Assembly: GCF_026213295.1 (NCBI RefSeq)
Contig: NC_079414.1
Location: forward strand, 13,558,983-13,622,982
Reading direction: 5' to 3'
Length of the DNA: 64,000 nucleotides
From: Gadus chalcogrammus
Taxonomy: Eukaryota; Chordata; Actinopteri; Gadiformes; Gadidae
The position numbers and the translations under genes were made by a program. The notes beneath the pieces are model-generated. The model had not been told where the DNA came from, did not search any database, and saw nothing but the letters and a program-made list of their open reading frames with translations. Positions 1 through 15,800 of this stretch are shown one piece after another (positions within the stretch are counted from its first letter, which is position 1; every line of letters starts with the position of its first letter).

Positions 1-1449
1 AACTTATGATGGTGCCAAGTGGAACATCCGGTCTGGTATTCAACCGTCCCAACAGAGAACGCCTTTGTTTAACTCATCCATTGGTGGCAATAATGGAAAG
101 CCTTAAGCATCACAAGACCCTTGTGCTGCAAGCAGTTCACTTGGCTTCACTTATTCCCTTGTGCGCGTCTTTCTGTTGCAGCTGAAACATATAGGCCTAT
201 TTGAACGCGTTAAATGTCTCCCATCAAGCGGGCCGAACGGGCGATGAAAACTGATGCAACGTCGTGCTAGTCTTTATGGGAGTAAGCGTGTGTTTGTGCG
301 TGTGTGTGTGTGTATGTGCGTGATGCCTTGGGTTAGTGTTGGGTAAAATTAACAATCTTATAATATGAACCATCTCTAGTCACATCCCCACAGCAACCAA
401 AAAAAATAAAAAAAGAGTGGGCTACTAATTGATAAAAAAACATATCAATTCACAAAATATTTGAATAACGATAATTTGGAATCTATCTGAGTGCCCCAAA
501 GCAGGGGACAAAACAGATTGGATATTTTATGCTCATTTGCAGCAAATTGACGCCAGTGGTCCGCAAATGTCATAATATATTCATTGTTTCCAAGTGACTA
601 TTGGATAATAAGGCTTATAAAGTGGTAAATTATGAAATTGTGTATTAGCTTATGGTAACACTATAACACACTACTAGTCAACCTGATCAAGCAAAGATGA
701 CGGTCCTAGATCCATCTGAAGCAAAGTGACGCAACCCACACATAATCTTATTTTCACATGTGTTGTGAAAGCCACCACAGGCTTGCGTCGTCATGTAGGG
801 ATCGTGTGAATCCATGGTGAGTCAGTAGCAACGGACTAATATCACAGGACTCAAAACACGTGGGACAATGAGTGTGTTTGTTTGTGTGCAAGTGTGTGTT
901 TCGGTTCTTATTATAAAAGTGCGTTAATGTGTTGGAGGTTTTAGTCAATAGTCATGCAGGGGCTGGATGGGTTGGTGGGGCCATTTGAAGGATAATTTAA
1001 ACTGCCAAACAAACTACTAGAACAACGTATAGACGGCAGAGGGGACTCACTTTAACCCCATAGCGTTCAACGAGGATGTGTCATAGACCTGACTGATTTC
1101 AATTTAAAGAATTCAACATGGACAACTATTTGAAACCGCTTCTTGGCTTGCATGTTGTCGACAATATTATATAATATCTTGGTAGACCACCCGACTGCAC
1201 TGTGGAGCGCTGGAAAGGCTCGCCTGATAAATAAAAAGAAGAGTAGCTTGAAATATCTTAATCCGGTGCAATATGGCTATGCTGACTTTTAGGATGTTAA
1301 AAAACGATAATACAAATCTAAGCTCTGTGTATTTAGGCCAAGTGTCTGTATTCCAGATTTACATAGCCTGATGCTGGGTAAGGAGATCTGCACTTGTCCT
1401 AGTCACATGGGGGAGAGAGAGGATTGGCTTCCTGGTAAATAAAGTACTA

Positions 1450-1452
<3 letters not shown>

Positions 1453-1522
<70 letters not shown>
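1453..1522. repeat. (GT)n microsatellite
   Basis: About 35 uninterrupted GT units, read directly. Confidence 0.98.
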
Positions 1523-1523
<1 letters not shown>

Positions 1524-2510
1524 TTTTTGATCACATTATGCCGCTTGGTGTTTCGGGTAATGGAAAGCGGTAGGAATTGATTGAATAACAGCGGCTTAAT
1601 GCAGGCTATAGTGAATTTGAGTGATAACAAATGAAAGCCTCTTAATACATTTTCTAATGACAGCCTGAATAAAAAACAATTGCTTGCTACTTCATTGCCT
1701 TCTCGGGAAACCTTGCATTAAGAGCTTACAAAAAAAGTTTGGAAGGTAGAGAGCTGTGCAATATTACATTAAAATGACAAATTAATTTAATCTATTCCTG
1801 AACCACTGATGTACCATCCTTGACTGCACAGAGTACCAAGTTCATCAACAGTAAGTCATTATTAGAAGATCATTGATCATAATCATAGAAATCATTATCA
1901 CAATGTAAATGACCCCATTGAGTATATGGCCTAGGGCTACAAATCCCTCAATGAAAAGCAGAAGCTCCTCCTGTTGCAGCTGTTTCCATGGCATCCTCGC
2001 ATGCAGGTTAGCCAGTCGACCCCCATGGTTGTGCCCTACATCAGGCCCACACCTCGGCAGCCTGGCCATGGAAGAGCTCTCCCGGGAACAGGTTGCCAGT
2101 CCCACAGACGGAGCGTTGCCTTTAGGCAGTAAAGGTGGCGGCAGGCACACCTTTATTAGGACACCGGCTGAAAAAATGCTGACTCAGTGACGGTCCACAT
2201 GTCGATGAATAAACCAGACACCTGCCTGTCCACCTGCCGCAGCCTGCTTTGAGCTCTGGCTCGCAGGTAAAACGATGTAGGAGGCTGTGTGGGGTATCTT
2301 TATGTGAGGAAAGGGTGTCCTCGTTATGCATGTCTGTGGGCTATACATGCTTGTGATTTTCCAGGAAGAGCTGCTGGGTTGTCTTAGGGTTAAATGCTGG
2401 CTAACTTAATCTCCTGCCCTTTCTAACCAGAGTGATTGTTTGTATTGGGCCTTTAATAAGTCTTGGGTCTATTTAAAGATACCAGGAGAAACACTATCAG
2501 GATATGACGC

Positions 2511-2635
<125 letters not shown>

Positions 2636-5174
2636 TAATCTTCAGGCAAAACATTGTTTTAAATATTTGCCTCCAGCATTTGACTTGCCAATCCAATATT
2701 TATACACACACCCAAAACATTTACCCTCCTTTATAACTTTTCTTTGTATTTAACAGGGCCCAATAATGGCTTCTAAAGGGATACACGTAAAGCACATTGG
2801 CCTATGTATTTTACCTAACACAAACTTATTGACTTTAACCTAAAAATCTTACCAACACAGTTAGATTGTCAACAAGAAAATGAAAGTTATTTGAAAATGC
2901 AGAGCATGACTGCATAAACAAATGCAATAAATGCACTTAATGCAATTCTAAAACTGCACAAGAGTGCAGCTCTTGAATGACTTATTGGGCTGAGGAAGGT
3001 TGTGCTGCACACAACATGCTTCGAAAACAGCTTCATCATCAATCCTTCTCTGCGGAGCATGCATTTTCATCACGATACAAATGCTCGTACTCTGCAAATA
3101 TCGACCAGTAAATAGATACCGGTAGATGCGTTCAGCAACAGGCACACAAAACATAAAGGGCAGTCATAGCATGGAGCAAAACACAGCCACCAGACGGAGG
3201 GAGGGAGGGAGGGAGGAGGGGGATGACAGCTGTTGTGTCCGCTGGCTTGGAGGGAGGGTTAGGGTGAGAACGGTTTGGTTGGAGGGGGGGAGGGAAGGAT
3301 AACAGAAGGACTAAACGGTGGATCATTTTACCCACAGACCCCGAACTGTAGCTCAGTGTTGAAGACGGTCGGAGGGGGCCAAACAGAACCTGGTTTGTCA
3401 ACGGCACCATGCTGAAAGTCACATGGCTGCGGCGGCGCCATTATCAGCAATCCCCTCATCGTCGCCCGTGGGTGAGATCGATGTGGGATAATGCCATGGA
3501 GGGCATTATCTGGCTGGCCTGCTTTGAGCATGATAGAAACATATTGACGGCACGGGGATCAGTCTCCAGAGCGGCTAGTCGTGTCATGGTGGTGTGGGTA
3601 ATCAATAGCAGACCCCGCTCCCACCCGTGAGAACGTGTTCACTGGTGGTGGTGGGCTGCTGGCACTAGTTGCACAGGTGGGGGGAACGTTAACATGGAAA
3701 AAGCTATGGAAAAACTGTTAAAACGATAACCAGATGGGTTCAAACGTTGATTAAAGTCCTCAGATATATACCTATGCACTCTACCCTACACATCTAATAA
3801 AAGGTTGCAAATAACATCTTTATGCATTATTATGGAGGAAGATGCATGGATAAGTAAAGTCTGTATATCTTCCCTCATTTCATGACAGATTTTAGATCAT
3901 ATTCGTAACCCCCTTCCCATGGGATTAAAAATATAAATCAAAAACAAACCAAAAACTGTGGCTGCAAGCAGCGGCTTCATCAGGAAAATGGAAGCTTTTA
4001 GTCATCTCCAAGCGAGAACCATTAGACATCATTACAGGTTCTGCACCAAGTTCTGCTTGTGGATAACGGCACGGCATGCTCATTACTACATGCTATGACT
4101 GTTCCACACGGATTGAGGTAGGCAGCCAATAGCCCCGATGACTGCTACAACTCTAATGTAATGCTAACCCCCCTCTTTTAAAATACATTTTGAGCACATT
4201 TCCTCCCGTACGTTGTGGGTGTGCGAGTCACTCGAGGGCCCCAGGGGGAGAGGTGTGTCTTGGGGGGCCCATTAGGGGTCCTGACCGGCTATGTAAATAG
4301 GCTCTTTACTAGCACACCACCTAGGGTGAGGAGGGAGCCACAGAGCTCTGTTCAGAGCCGTGTATTGTGGTAAAAAACAACTACAGATTTCTAGGTTGAT
4401 GCTAGAGCAGACTACATTTAGGTAGGACTCTAGATATAGTCATCAGGCCTCTACTGTTTTTGTTTTCTCATGATCTTTAAAAGGCAAAATTACATGTTTT
4501 CTCTACAGCAAAAAGCGGCCATGTTGAAGGACAATCACTTTGTCCTTGTAACTGACAAACACACCGATTTTGGAAAGCTTGAATTCAAAGCAGAAGAACC
4601 ACTCCATTTACTATACGAAAAAAACGTACACGGTTCATTTATGATTGTACTTTATTAAGATATAATTATACTGTACATATAACTGCACTGTAAGCATTTC
4701 ATCATCGAGCTCGAGGGCTATTTTAACGTAGAAACGGATTTCCTTTAGAAAGTGCTACATCCTGTCAAGTCTAAATCTTCTTCAAACACTTGGCACTATC
4801 AGAGCTCTGTTAGCAATTTGCCGTGATGCAGGTTAAGCCTTTCCTCTCAATAACAATCTTGTTAGTTAGCCAACAAGCTAAGTGGCTGTTTAAAATAGCA
4901 CAGCAGTGCAGAGCCGTGAAGCTGGGATTAGATGTTGTTGCCCTGGGGCCCGCCGGGCACTGCCCTGATGAGCCGGGGTCAAAGGTCGAGAGTGCGACGG
5001 AGAGCAGGGCTAGTGTGGCGGCGACACAGGGGCCAAGGTGCTGTGCCTGAAACCTCTTGTTTGTTGTTAAATACAGGCGTGCTTTTGGTAAACAACACGA
5101 CTGTGATGGTACCAACATTCACAGGGCGTGCTCAGAGGGGAGGCTCCCTGCCTCAGGCACTCCCTGAAAGATGT

Positions 5175-5201
5175 GGGGGGGGGGGGGGGGGGGGGGGGGG
5201 G
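5175..5201. repeat. Poly-G tract
   Basis: 27 consecutive G; a potential G-quadruplex former and a likely sequencing/assembly length uncertainty. Confidence 0.95.
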
Positions 5202-5550
5202 CAAGAGAGAATGGTAACTGTTGGTAACCGACTGGAAAAAAGCCTGTTGTGGACCAATTTAAGGGGGACTGGTAACCGTTGGTGACCAACTTCTAAGAAC
5301 AGGTTCTGCACCAACTCTCACAAAGTCATGAGGAAATATTGCTAAATTCTTTATTTTTTAAGATTTCAAGTAATGCATTGCAAAAACTGACGCTCACGAG
5401 GAAAATGTGATAAAGTTGTCGTTTTGGGTTCAAGTTTTTCAAGTTTGTGTAAATAAAAAGCAAGTTAAATGGGTTCATAAACTTGCCATGTATGTCATCA
5501 GGGCATGTGATAAAGGATAGGTGATTTCATAACTCTCCCTCTCTCTTCCC

Positions 5551-5551
<1 letters not shown>

Positions 5552-5601
<50 letters not shown>
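5552..5601. repeat. Poly-C tract of 50
   Basis: Fifty consecutive C on the + strand (G50 on the - strand), preceded by a CT-rich segment. Exact length is unreliable in most assemblies. Confidence 0.95.
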
Positions 5602-7420
5602 ACAGGGGCGTATCGCTATGAGATCATAAGAATGATGGGATGTTTGCACACTGAGGAAACAAAGTAAAATTCCCAGCAGGGAACGCCAACCCTCCCTGAA
5701 CTGTGGTTTGATGAAGCTGCTGGGAATGTAAACCAATGTAAAGCTGGAATAGCACAATTGAAGAGCTTTGCTGGACAGATACACTGTGACTGGAACGCAG
5801 AACAGACTTACAGCACAGGCAAACACAATCCAGACATACTACACAGACAGCCCTTCTAGTATCATGTTCAGGTTACGTCCTCTATTCACTCTACAAGGAT
5901 GCTATGACAACACAGTAACATCATCTATGCCAGTGTAGCACCACCTGTACCAGAGTAGCATCAACGTAACTATAGCAACAGCACCTGTACAAGAGCAGCA
6001 ACAACATCCCCATAGCAATCCCAAACGTACCAGAATAGCACCACCTTGGTACCAACTACAGCAGAACCCCTATACCAGTAACTCAATAGGGAATAAAGTA
6101 ACTAACTAAATCATTACCTCACAAAACACCATCACCATAGCAACAACATCACAACAAAAAAATAATCCCCTTACAATGATAACTGTAAGCAATGTTTTTG
6201 CTGCAAATTTGGACAAGGCTGTTTAGCTCATGAATTGGATGTCTTGGCTGTGTCAATTGGTAAATCAGGGTCAAAATAGACCATGAGGGCGTGGTCTCTC
6301 TGACCACAGCAGCCATGACACTGGGGGAAATGAACACACTCTGGCGGACTGAATAGGATCAGGCCTGCTCGTACAAGACAATAAAAGCTACTGTCCCGCG
6401 TCAGGCAAATAGCATAATCATCAGTATAACGGCCTTTAGAGCCCCTTCCCCCACCCCTTCCTCTCCAACCCTCTGCTGGAGCTCTGCCGAGACCCACACA
6501 GATGGTCTCTCTAACGCGGACACATAACACCCAGCAAACAGGCCCCTAGAACTATAGGCATTCAACAGGATCAATGATCAAGAGGTTGGCTGCACAGTGC
6601 AACTACAGTTACTCAGCAAGATTCACACCAACTTCTAACTCCAATAAGTACTCAAGTACTATCCTATGGTATTGTGGGGTGAATAGAGTTCCACTCCCAC
6701 TACAAATACACTAAACCCGTTGACAGCGGGACCAATCATCGCCCAGGGAGGGCTAGAAGCAGCTTTTAGCCTATGCATACAAATACTTCTTTACAGAAAG
6801 CCAGCAGTAATCTCATGTTGAATACCATCAAAAAAGTTGTACATGTATGCTGGTATAGGCATGAAAAAGCCACAGGACTTTCTCTCAAAAGAACCAGCAA
6901 ATAAAATCCAACTATAGAGCCCTTCATTATTCAACCCATGTGTGAAGGCAGAGACCAAAATAATATGATGCATCATTAGATGAGACAGAACATATGATCC
7001 CTTTAATACACAGTTTGAAAGAGAAACTAAAGATACCAAGCCACCTGAAACACAAACCAATCAGCCAATAGCGACTAATGAGGAGTCCATCTTATTGTAA
7101 ATTTGTCGTTTTCACTTGATTGTTTTTCGTTAATTTCCACAGAGGACTGATCAGTCTTCCTGAACTGCCTCAATCTCCCACAAACGGCTTTACGAGTAGA
7201 CAGACAAATGGAAACATGCACGGTTCACGTTGAACACAAAGTGTATGGCCCAATGATGAATAGTAGGCCTATTTGGGAACCAAAACATTAGCCTTCTTTA
7301 GTCAACCATGCATTAGAGTGGCTACTAGTCTTCCATGGCCAAAGGGCGCTCTGCTGAGAGAAAGTCAGGAGATATGTGCATAACTCTCCCGTAACGTCAT
7401 ACTTGTCTTAATGGGAGTAA

Positions 7421-7422
<2 letters not shown>

Positions 7423-7484
<62 letters not shown>
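7423..7484. repeat. (GT)n microsatellite
   Basis: About 31 GT units, uninterrupted. Confidence 0.98.
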
Positions 7485-7487
<3 letters not shown>

Positions 7488-8801
7488 AAATGGAGTGATT
7501 TGGACAATTGGGTATTCTGCATGCAGAGTTACCTCATTCACATGCATGTTTATTTTAAAATGAGCCAGACATTTATTTGTAAGCTTAACATGCTTTACAA
7601 GCAACCCTCTTTCCATAAATTTCTGAAAATACAACAGTAACAGTTACTCCCTTTCTTTCCCTGCATCGTTCTTCCTGTGTTTACAACAAAAGTGAGAGGC
7701 TTGGGAGATGGCAGCATATACTCTTCCTCCATTCAACAGCTTATGTCAGAAATATATTAAAGACAAGGGTAAAACAACAATTCATCTCTGGCAGGAATGA
7801 TGTGACTGCATAGGTCATATGGTCAACCGAATCACATGAAATGGCGAACATGGGTCAATCCTTTAAAAACCTGGTGGCCCAGGAAACCATGCAACAGTGA
7901 CCATTCAAGCCAGTTTACTGAGGGCTTATTTCTGCCTTCTTGATCAGAGAGAGGTGGGGGGAGTCCAAGAGGCTGATGATGGCCCCAACTATCTGGCTCT
8001 TTGTTTGACTTTCACGGTGGTTTGCACTTGCCTGCTGTGGGCTGGGCCAGGGCACAACAGAAGCACACCCCTGTGTGGGGAGGATGAAATGTCAGTGGTG
8101 CTTTGCAGCTCTTCACTTTCCCTGTCTCCATTTCCTGGTGTGCTTCAGTTTGTACAGGCCTATTCAGACTGCAAATAACTTCCCTGGCAAATAGCAGGGT
8201 CTGAGAATTGTAGAGGAAGTTGTTGTAGAAATCTAAAGCTTACGGTTGAAAATGTTTGATGGAAATTGATTTTTAGCAGCCCACAGTCTACCTACTCACT
8301 TTGCCGGAATTGGGTAGAGGACGCAGGCCACTTGTTAAGACCTTATCAAATTATCCAGAAATAAGCCTTCAATTTAAAGGTCTGTGGCCAAAATGGCTGA
8401 GGAAGTACAAAGCTAACCCTAGCTACGATTATGAGCATCTGGCAGGGGGCTATTTTTTCCCAAGAGAGGGATGATGGAACAGTCTAGCTGGGCTGAAGGT
8501 TAGCTACATATGTTGAGAAACTGAACACTAGCCCAGGGACATCAAGGCACCAAAGCTAGAATTAGGCCTGGTTGAAGTGGGAAACCCGCACTGTGCAGAT
8601 GCCTTTAAAGGCAGTTGGATGACATACCGCTTTTTTTACAGCCACATAATTAAACAGTGCGTTGCCTTGTTTCACGGGTTCATTACTCCCTGATGCAATA
8701 CAACCAAGCATAAGAAAACGGCAGGACCATACTATAGTAATTTTCCCTATTCTTTTAAATATCCCCGAACTTCAGAGAAGTTGGTGTGCAACCTTTTTTA
8801 A

Positions 8802-10613
8802 AGGTTGGGTACGCGATTTGCGAAACGCCAGCAGATTTTGAAAATACACAACTCAAATGGTCCTACCCCCTCTCCTTCAACGCTGACTCTGACTCCACCC
8901 ATTCCAAGTACCTGGACGCGCAATCATGCACGAGCGCGAACAGAGATGCGCGAGAGCGAGCCAGGCTAGAGTAGGTTTTCGTTTAACAACATGGCACTAC
9001 ATTCAGCTGTAAGTTGCACCCAGTACCACGGGAAGTAGGGGTTTTGGGGGTGCTGCAACACCCCCTGTCCGAGGCCCTGTCTTATCACAGAAAACGATCA
9101 TTTCTAAAAACTCCGGCCAAAGTGGAGATTTCTGAAAACGCCGGTTATGTGTTGTCGTGTCAACGGGGAGAAACGGAATTTTAGGTTCTGAAGCGTCACA
9201 TTATGCACCAGGAAATGCTTAACGTCATGTGAGCGCCCGCTGTACCGTATTGGTCCGAATATAAACACAAACCCCATTGTAAGACGACCTATATTTGGAA
9301 AAAAGATTTGAAGACCAGATCTTGTTTTTATGAATAAATAAATTGTATTCATTGAAATAATATACGAAAATAAAAAGGCATAGAATAAAACACTGCATTG
9401 CCACTAAACAGTAGTGAAAATAGGCCGTACTGATGTGTACACCAAAGACTATTCCTGACACTCCTCTGCCCCGCTGTGTTCGCTCTGGCTGTGGTCGCTC
9501 CGAACTGTTTTGGCCCGTGGCAAAGCGAGTCATCCTCGCTGCTGTCCAAGGCATTTTGAGACGCAGCATTTATTTAATGCTCATATGACCTAGTGCTGAA
9601 AAAAGGTTATATGAAAAAGTGTGAGGGTAGCGGTGGTGCGCTAAACTTGTTCTGTGAGCAGCTGGATGTGAACCATGGTGTGAAGGAAGTGAACACAACG
9701 ATCGATTTTCAACTGTGCGCGCATGCACTGGTGTAATTGAGCTGCGCTGCTATATATCTTTTTTATCAATGTAACGAGTTGCGAGTCTAGTGCAGGCTGA
9801 GTTTTTTTTTTCCTGAGAATACGTTCTCGTGGCTATGGTTGCACCAGATGTTATAAACATTAAACGGTCACATAAATCATTACTATTTTTAGAAAATGTA
9901 TGTTTGTTTCATATAATTGTATTGGAAGTCCTGGTTTTCACTAGGGTTGCTGCGGTGTGGACATTTTCACAACGAGTAATACACTCGTCTCAACACCGGT
10001 ATTACCGAGTATAAACGGTATCAACTTTGAAACTAGGTCAACCGCCACACAAGCATCGGTTTTTAGACCCTTCTCGTCCTTCAGTGGCTGCCAACGTTCG
10101 AAAGCAGCGCCTAGGATTATTCTTGATTTCAGTTTTTCTCTTTCAGCGTTTTTATTATCAATTACTCTCTGAAAAAGAGTTTTCCTTCTCTTTGCTGGTG
10201 GTGGTGGTGGTGGTGGGGATGGTGGCGTCTTGTCTGCCATGGAAATTGTCTTCTACTGCTAGGTCCAAATGTGGATTAACTAGTTCCAGTAGCTACCGCA
10301 GGATAACAACAAACAGGAGCTTGCTCTGGGTCACGAGCTCTGGGTCACGAGTACTGCACGAAGGGGTCGCGCGCGGGGCGCGGGGGAGGGGGAGTGCAGT
10401 ACGACCGTTGATTGACGTACTTACTGTCCAATGCAACGAGGTGGCAATCCAAATGATTGGCTGGAGTTTTTCGAGCCCTGCCCGTTCCACAGATGATTGA
10501 CTTGTTTAATTTTCATGTCAGTACTTCTAACTCAGTGGCTGTAAGCGGGTTATGATAAGGATTTCAAGTAATTTTGCAAAAATGGCCAAAAAAGCGAATT
10601 CCGTACCCAACCT
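8802..10613. mobile_element. DNA transposon with TTAA-flanked inverted ends
   Basis: The left end reads TTAA-AGGTTGGGTACGCG (TTAA at 8798-8801) and the right end reads CCGTACCCAACCT-TTAA (TTAA at 10614-10617). These are inverted copies of a 12-bp terminus AGGTTGGGTACG with a four-base duplication outside it. The interior of about 1.8 kb is GC-richer than its flanks, contains a G-rich/C-rich hairpin near 9040-9065, and carries one short ORF (separate entry). A TTAA target is typical of the piggyBac superfamily, but the terminal bases do not match the usual piggyBac start, and no transposase catalytic domain is visible, so the superfamily is left open. It is probably non-autonomous or internally deleted. 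Confidence 0.7.
9941..10240 (-). CDS. Hypothetical ORF inside DNA transposon (99 codons)
   Basis: An ORF starting MADKTPPSPPPPPPPAKRRK, followed by a basic segment and a block with the pattern AAFERWQPLKDEKGLKTDA. Similar Phe-x-x-Trp...Leu-Lys-Thr-Asp blocks occur in many fish predicted proteins linked to transposons (recollection, not checked). It lies wholly inside the TTAA-flanked element, so it is more likely a transposon-derived exon than a host gene. A possible donor follows the conserved block (GTAAT within the LVSK region), in which case the tail after that is intron read-through. The Pro run is encoded by a short CCA/CCC repeat. Confidence 0.35.
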   Translation of the reverse strand: MADKTPPSPPPPPPPAKRRKTLFQRVIDNKNAEREKLKSRIILGAAFERWQPLKDEKGLKTDACVAVDLVSKLIPFILGNTGVETSVLLVVKMSTPQQP

Positions 10614-10617
10614 TTAA

Positions 10618-11472
10618 AGCAACAGTTCAAACATAGGCTTATGGTTGTTTTTAGCCGATCTCAATGGTTGTATACTGTAGTTCTGGTCGACAATGACAGG
10701 GCAATCCTCGGTCAACTTAAAGTAGACCTACTGGAAATGAAAAATGATTCACATGTTCTGATAAATTCTACTCTCGGACTACCAGAGATCATTCGAACCA
10801 GAGTTTGGGACTAGGCCTGGAAATAATCCTACACTGAATTGCGTGAGATGTACTGTGGTATGGAAAAGGAAAACACCCCTTTAGCGGTACTGTCAACATT
10901 ACTAGGAAGGCATACAGGCCTACCAAACTCAACTAGTGTAAACCTGTACACCAGTTGAATTATATACATTTAAACGTTGCCATGAAAACCAGCTAGAAAA
11001 AGCCAGTTATATTTGAATGAATTAGTGTTGAATGCTTTACATTTGGTAGGCTCATTCAACATTGCTTCCTCCACACTACAGGTGTAAAAGTTGATGTAGC
11101 AGGTGTATCAGTCCTCTGAAACAAGCCACCACTATTATGCCTTTGTGCCAAAGCACTGATCCTAGACGCATTGAACGCAACACTACCAACACAACAGCTT
11201 AACTGGAAACTAAACCACACGATAATATCCGCACACCGAGGTCACACAGCGTGTCTACCAGCCAGGGCGAGTCCAGATAGGCTCCAGACCCTGCCACAAG
11301 TGGCCAATAATACATTATTTAGCATGTAACAAACTATCCTTTTTCATGTCCGGGCCTTGACATGGACCCAGCTATTCTACTGAATGAATAGTCAATAGGT
11401 AGTGAGATAAACATGCAAACATGGTGAACCCACAAGAAGCACAATAGCCGTGTTGTAGTCATTTTAACTTAC
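10618..11472. other. Non-coding interval
   Basis: No exon, RNA gene or repeat end was recognised between the transposon and the candidate exon at 11473. Confidence 0.4.
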
Positions 11473-11493
11473 TTGTATGGAGTCGTTTGCCAT
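11473..11493 (-). CDS. Candidate first coding exon (7 codons) of an unidentified gene leaving the window
   Basis: On the minus strand a start in strong Kozak context (AAGATGG, A at -3 and G at +4) opens seven codons, MANDSIQ, followed directly by a consensus donor CAA|GTAAGT in phase 0. The upstream 150 bp are relatively CpG-rich, as expected for a 5'UTR next to a promoter. No matching second exon was found between 11473 and position 1, so the rest would lie outside the window. The protein family cannot be named from seven residues. Synteny with human 19p13.12 suggests looking at neighbours of C19orf67 (for example SAMD1 or PRKACA), but neither is supported by the residues seen. Confidence 0.35.
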
Positions 11494-12229
11494 CTTTGCT
11501 CAGCGCTGGTCGGACACCGGTGGGGGTTATAGCTTCTGCCTGACGAACTCCAGACTTGTTAGACCGTCTCACGGCACTATATCGTCTCCTTGTTCGGCTC
11601 GACTAGCTGTCAGGACTTTTAAAACCGACAAGAAGATTTACGTCAAATTGTTATAGCAGGCGTTTCGGAAGTGTTCTATGTGCACATAGTTTTATTGACA
11701 CAATGGTCCAAGGGGGTTAATCCGCATTGTTAGACGAGCCACTACCCTAAGAGCTGGACCGCCTGGGATCTAATGAAGGACAACGTGCAGCATACAACAC
11801 TCAATAAGTAGCCTACGAACCGGCGACTGGAGAGTTTTAATAAAATATCTCTAGGATTGGGTACTGAAAAAAAAACTCAGCATCAGAGACATTGTTTAAT
11901 ATCCAGATTGTGGATCCAACAGCCCTCAGCTAGCACGAGTCAAAGAAAATCCATCCATGAACAAGACTCCCCGTTGTCTTCGGCCAAGTCGAGGCTGAAC
12001 CAGCACGCATCCACCGTGGACGTTCAATGACTCGATCAACTCTAAAGCCTCCCTTCTTCCACAGTATCGGTGAACACGTCTCAGTCAGTGTCTCCCAGGG
12101 TAGAGGGAGCCTGCTGTCAATTTTGTTGATGCCTTTTTCCGCCAGAGACAATGGACAGTCAAATATCAAGAAGACAAAGGATCTCCGAAAGGTATAGCTG
12201 AACAACCATGCAGTCCAGAACGTAAAGAG

Positions 12230-12470
12230 AAAACGTCGTTCTTCTTTTTGTAGTTCAGAGGTTGGAGGCTACAGGGACCGCGTTTTATGAGCACACGAGC
12301 GCTGTAGCTGACGTGAGTGGACGCCGACAACAGTCCTCAGAGACGAGCCGCTCGCTCCCGCCAGTCGGGAAATATTGGAACAGTCAGTGGGGACGCGCCC
12401 AAACGGGTCACGTGACAGAGTGACGGTTACTAATTAGGAGCTCACTTTACACCGGTTACACTTAAAAACG
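12230..12470. promoter_or_regulatory. GC-rich promoter-like region upstream of C19orf67 with a CLEAR/E-box palindrome
   Basis: A CpG-dense block in otherwise AT-leaning DNA, lying between the candidate minus-strand exon (11493) and the C19orf67 start (13195). It contains the perfect palindrome GTCACGTGAC at 12407-12416, which is the consensus of the CLEAR element bound by TFEB/TFE3/MITF and is also a USF-type E-box. Placement as a bidirectional promoter is inference from position and base composition. Confidence 0.45.
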
Positions 12471-13194
12471 TGTAAAGTTATACATTTCATTGGTAAGTTA
12501 TAATAATAATAATAATAATACATTTAATTCTCTGACTTCATCTGTCTATAAGATATGGAGGATTGTAGGCCAAATTTGCAAGTATCATAACCTCTCTAAC
12601 CTAGATAAGAGGTGATTGATTTGACTAATACTACAGAAGGGTTATTAATACTAGCATATTAAAAAATTGTCCATACGATGCTCATCATGTCTTCTTCATC
12701 AAGTTGATGAACCGGCCTTTATTGTGTGAAGCCTATGTGGGCCAATCAGCAAAACTCAAATCAGTTTAGGATAAAATTGAAATAGGTCTAAACCGACATC
12801 TATAAAAAATTAGATTAGAAATTCAGACGATTATATAATATGTCTACACTAATGCATAGGTAGCCGAGAACTCGGAAAGTGGACGGGAAACCCACAGACA
12901 TTAGCAAGTAGTAAGAAGTTTCCCTGAGGTAAGGCTAGCTAAAATATTATTTACACTAACATTGATTCAACGCTTAAGATACACACAAGATTGGATGGAC
13001 GTTTTCACATGATTACTCATTATAAACGAAGCCAGCCGTTTCGAAAGTCATCTCTAAAGATTAACAGGAGGTTAAGAAGGTCAACAGTAGCACAAATGCA
13101 AACTAGCTAAATAATTCAATATCACGCTTTGGGTTTTTGAACAGGTTTTCAACAAAAAGAAGAAGAAAAATCAAATAACGAAGAACTAGACAAA

Positions 13195-15800
<2,606 letters not shown>

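Noticed and set aside
11930..12205. 91-codon minus-strand ORF near the C19orf67 promoter
   Set aside because: No Kozak context, homologous motif or splice continuation was seen; it is probably chance in a GC-richer region.
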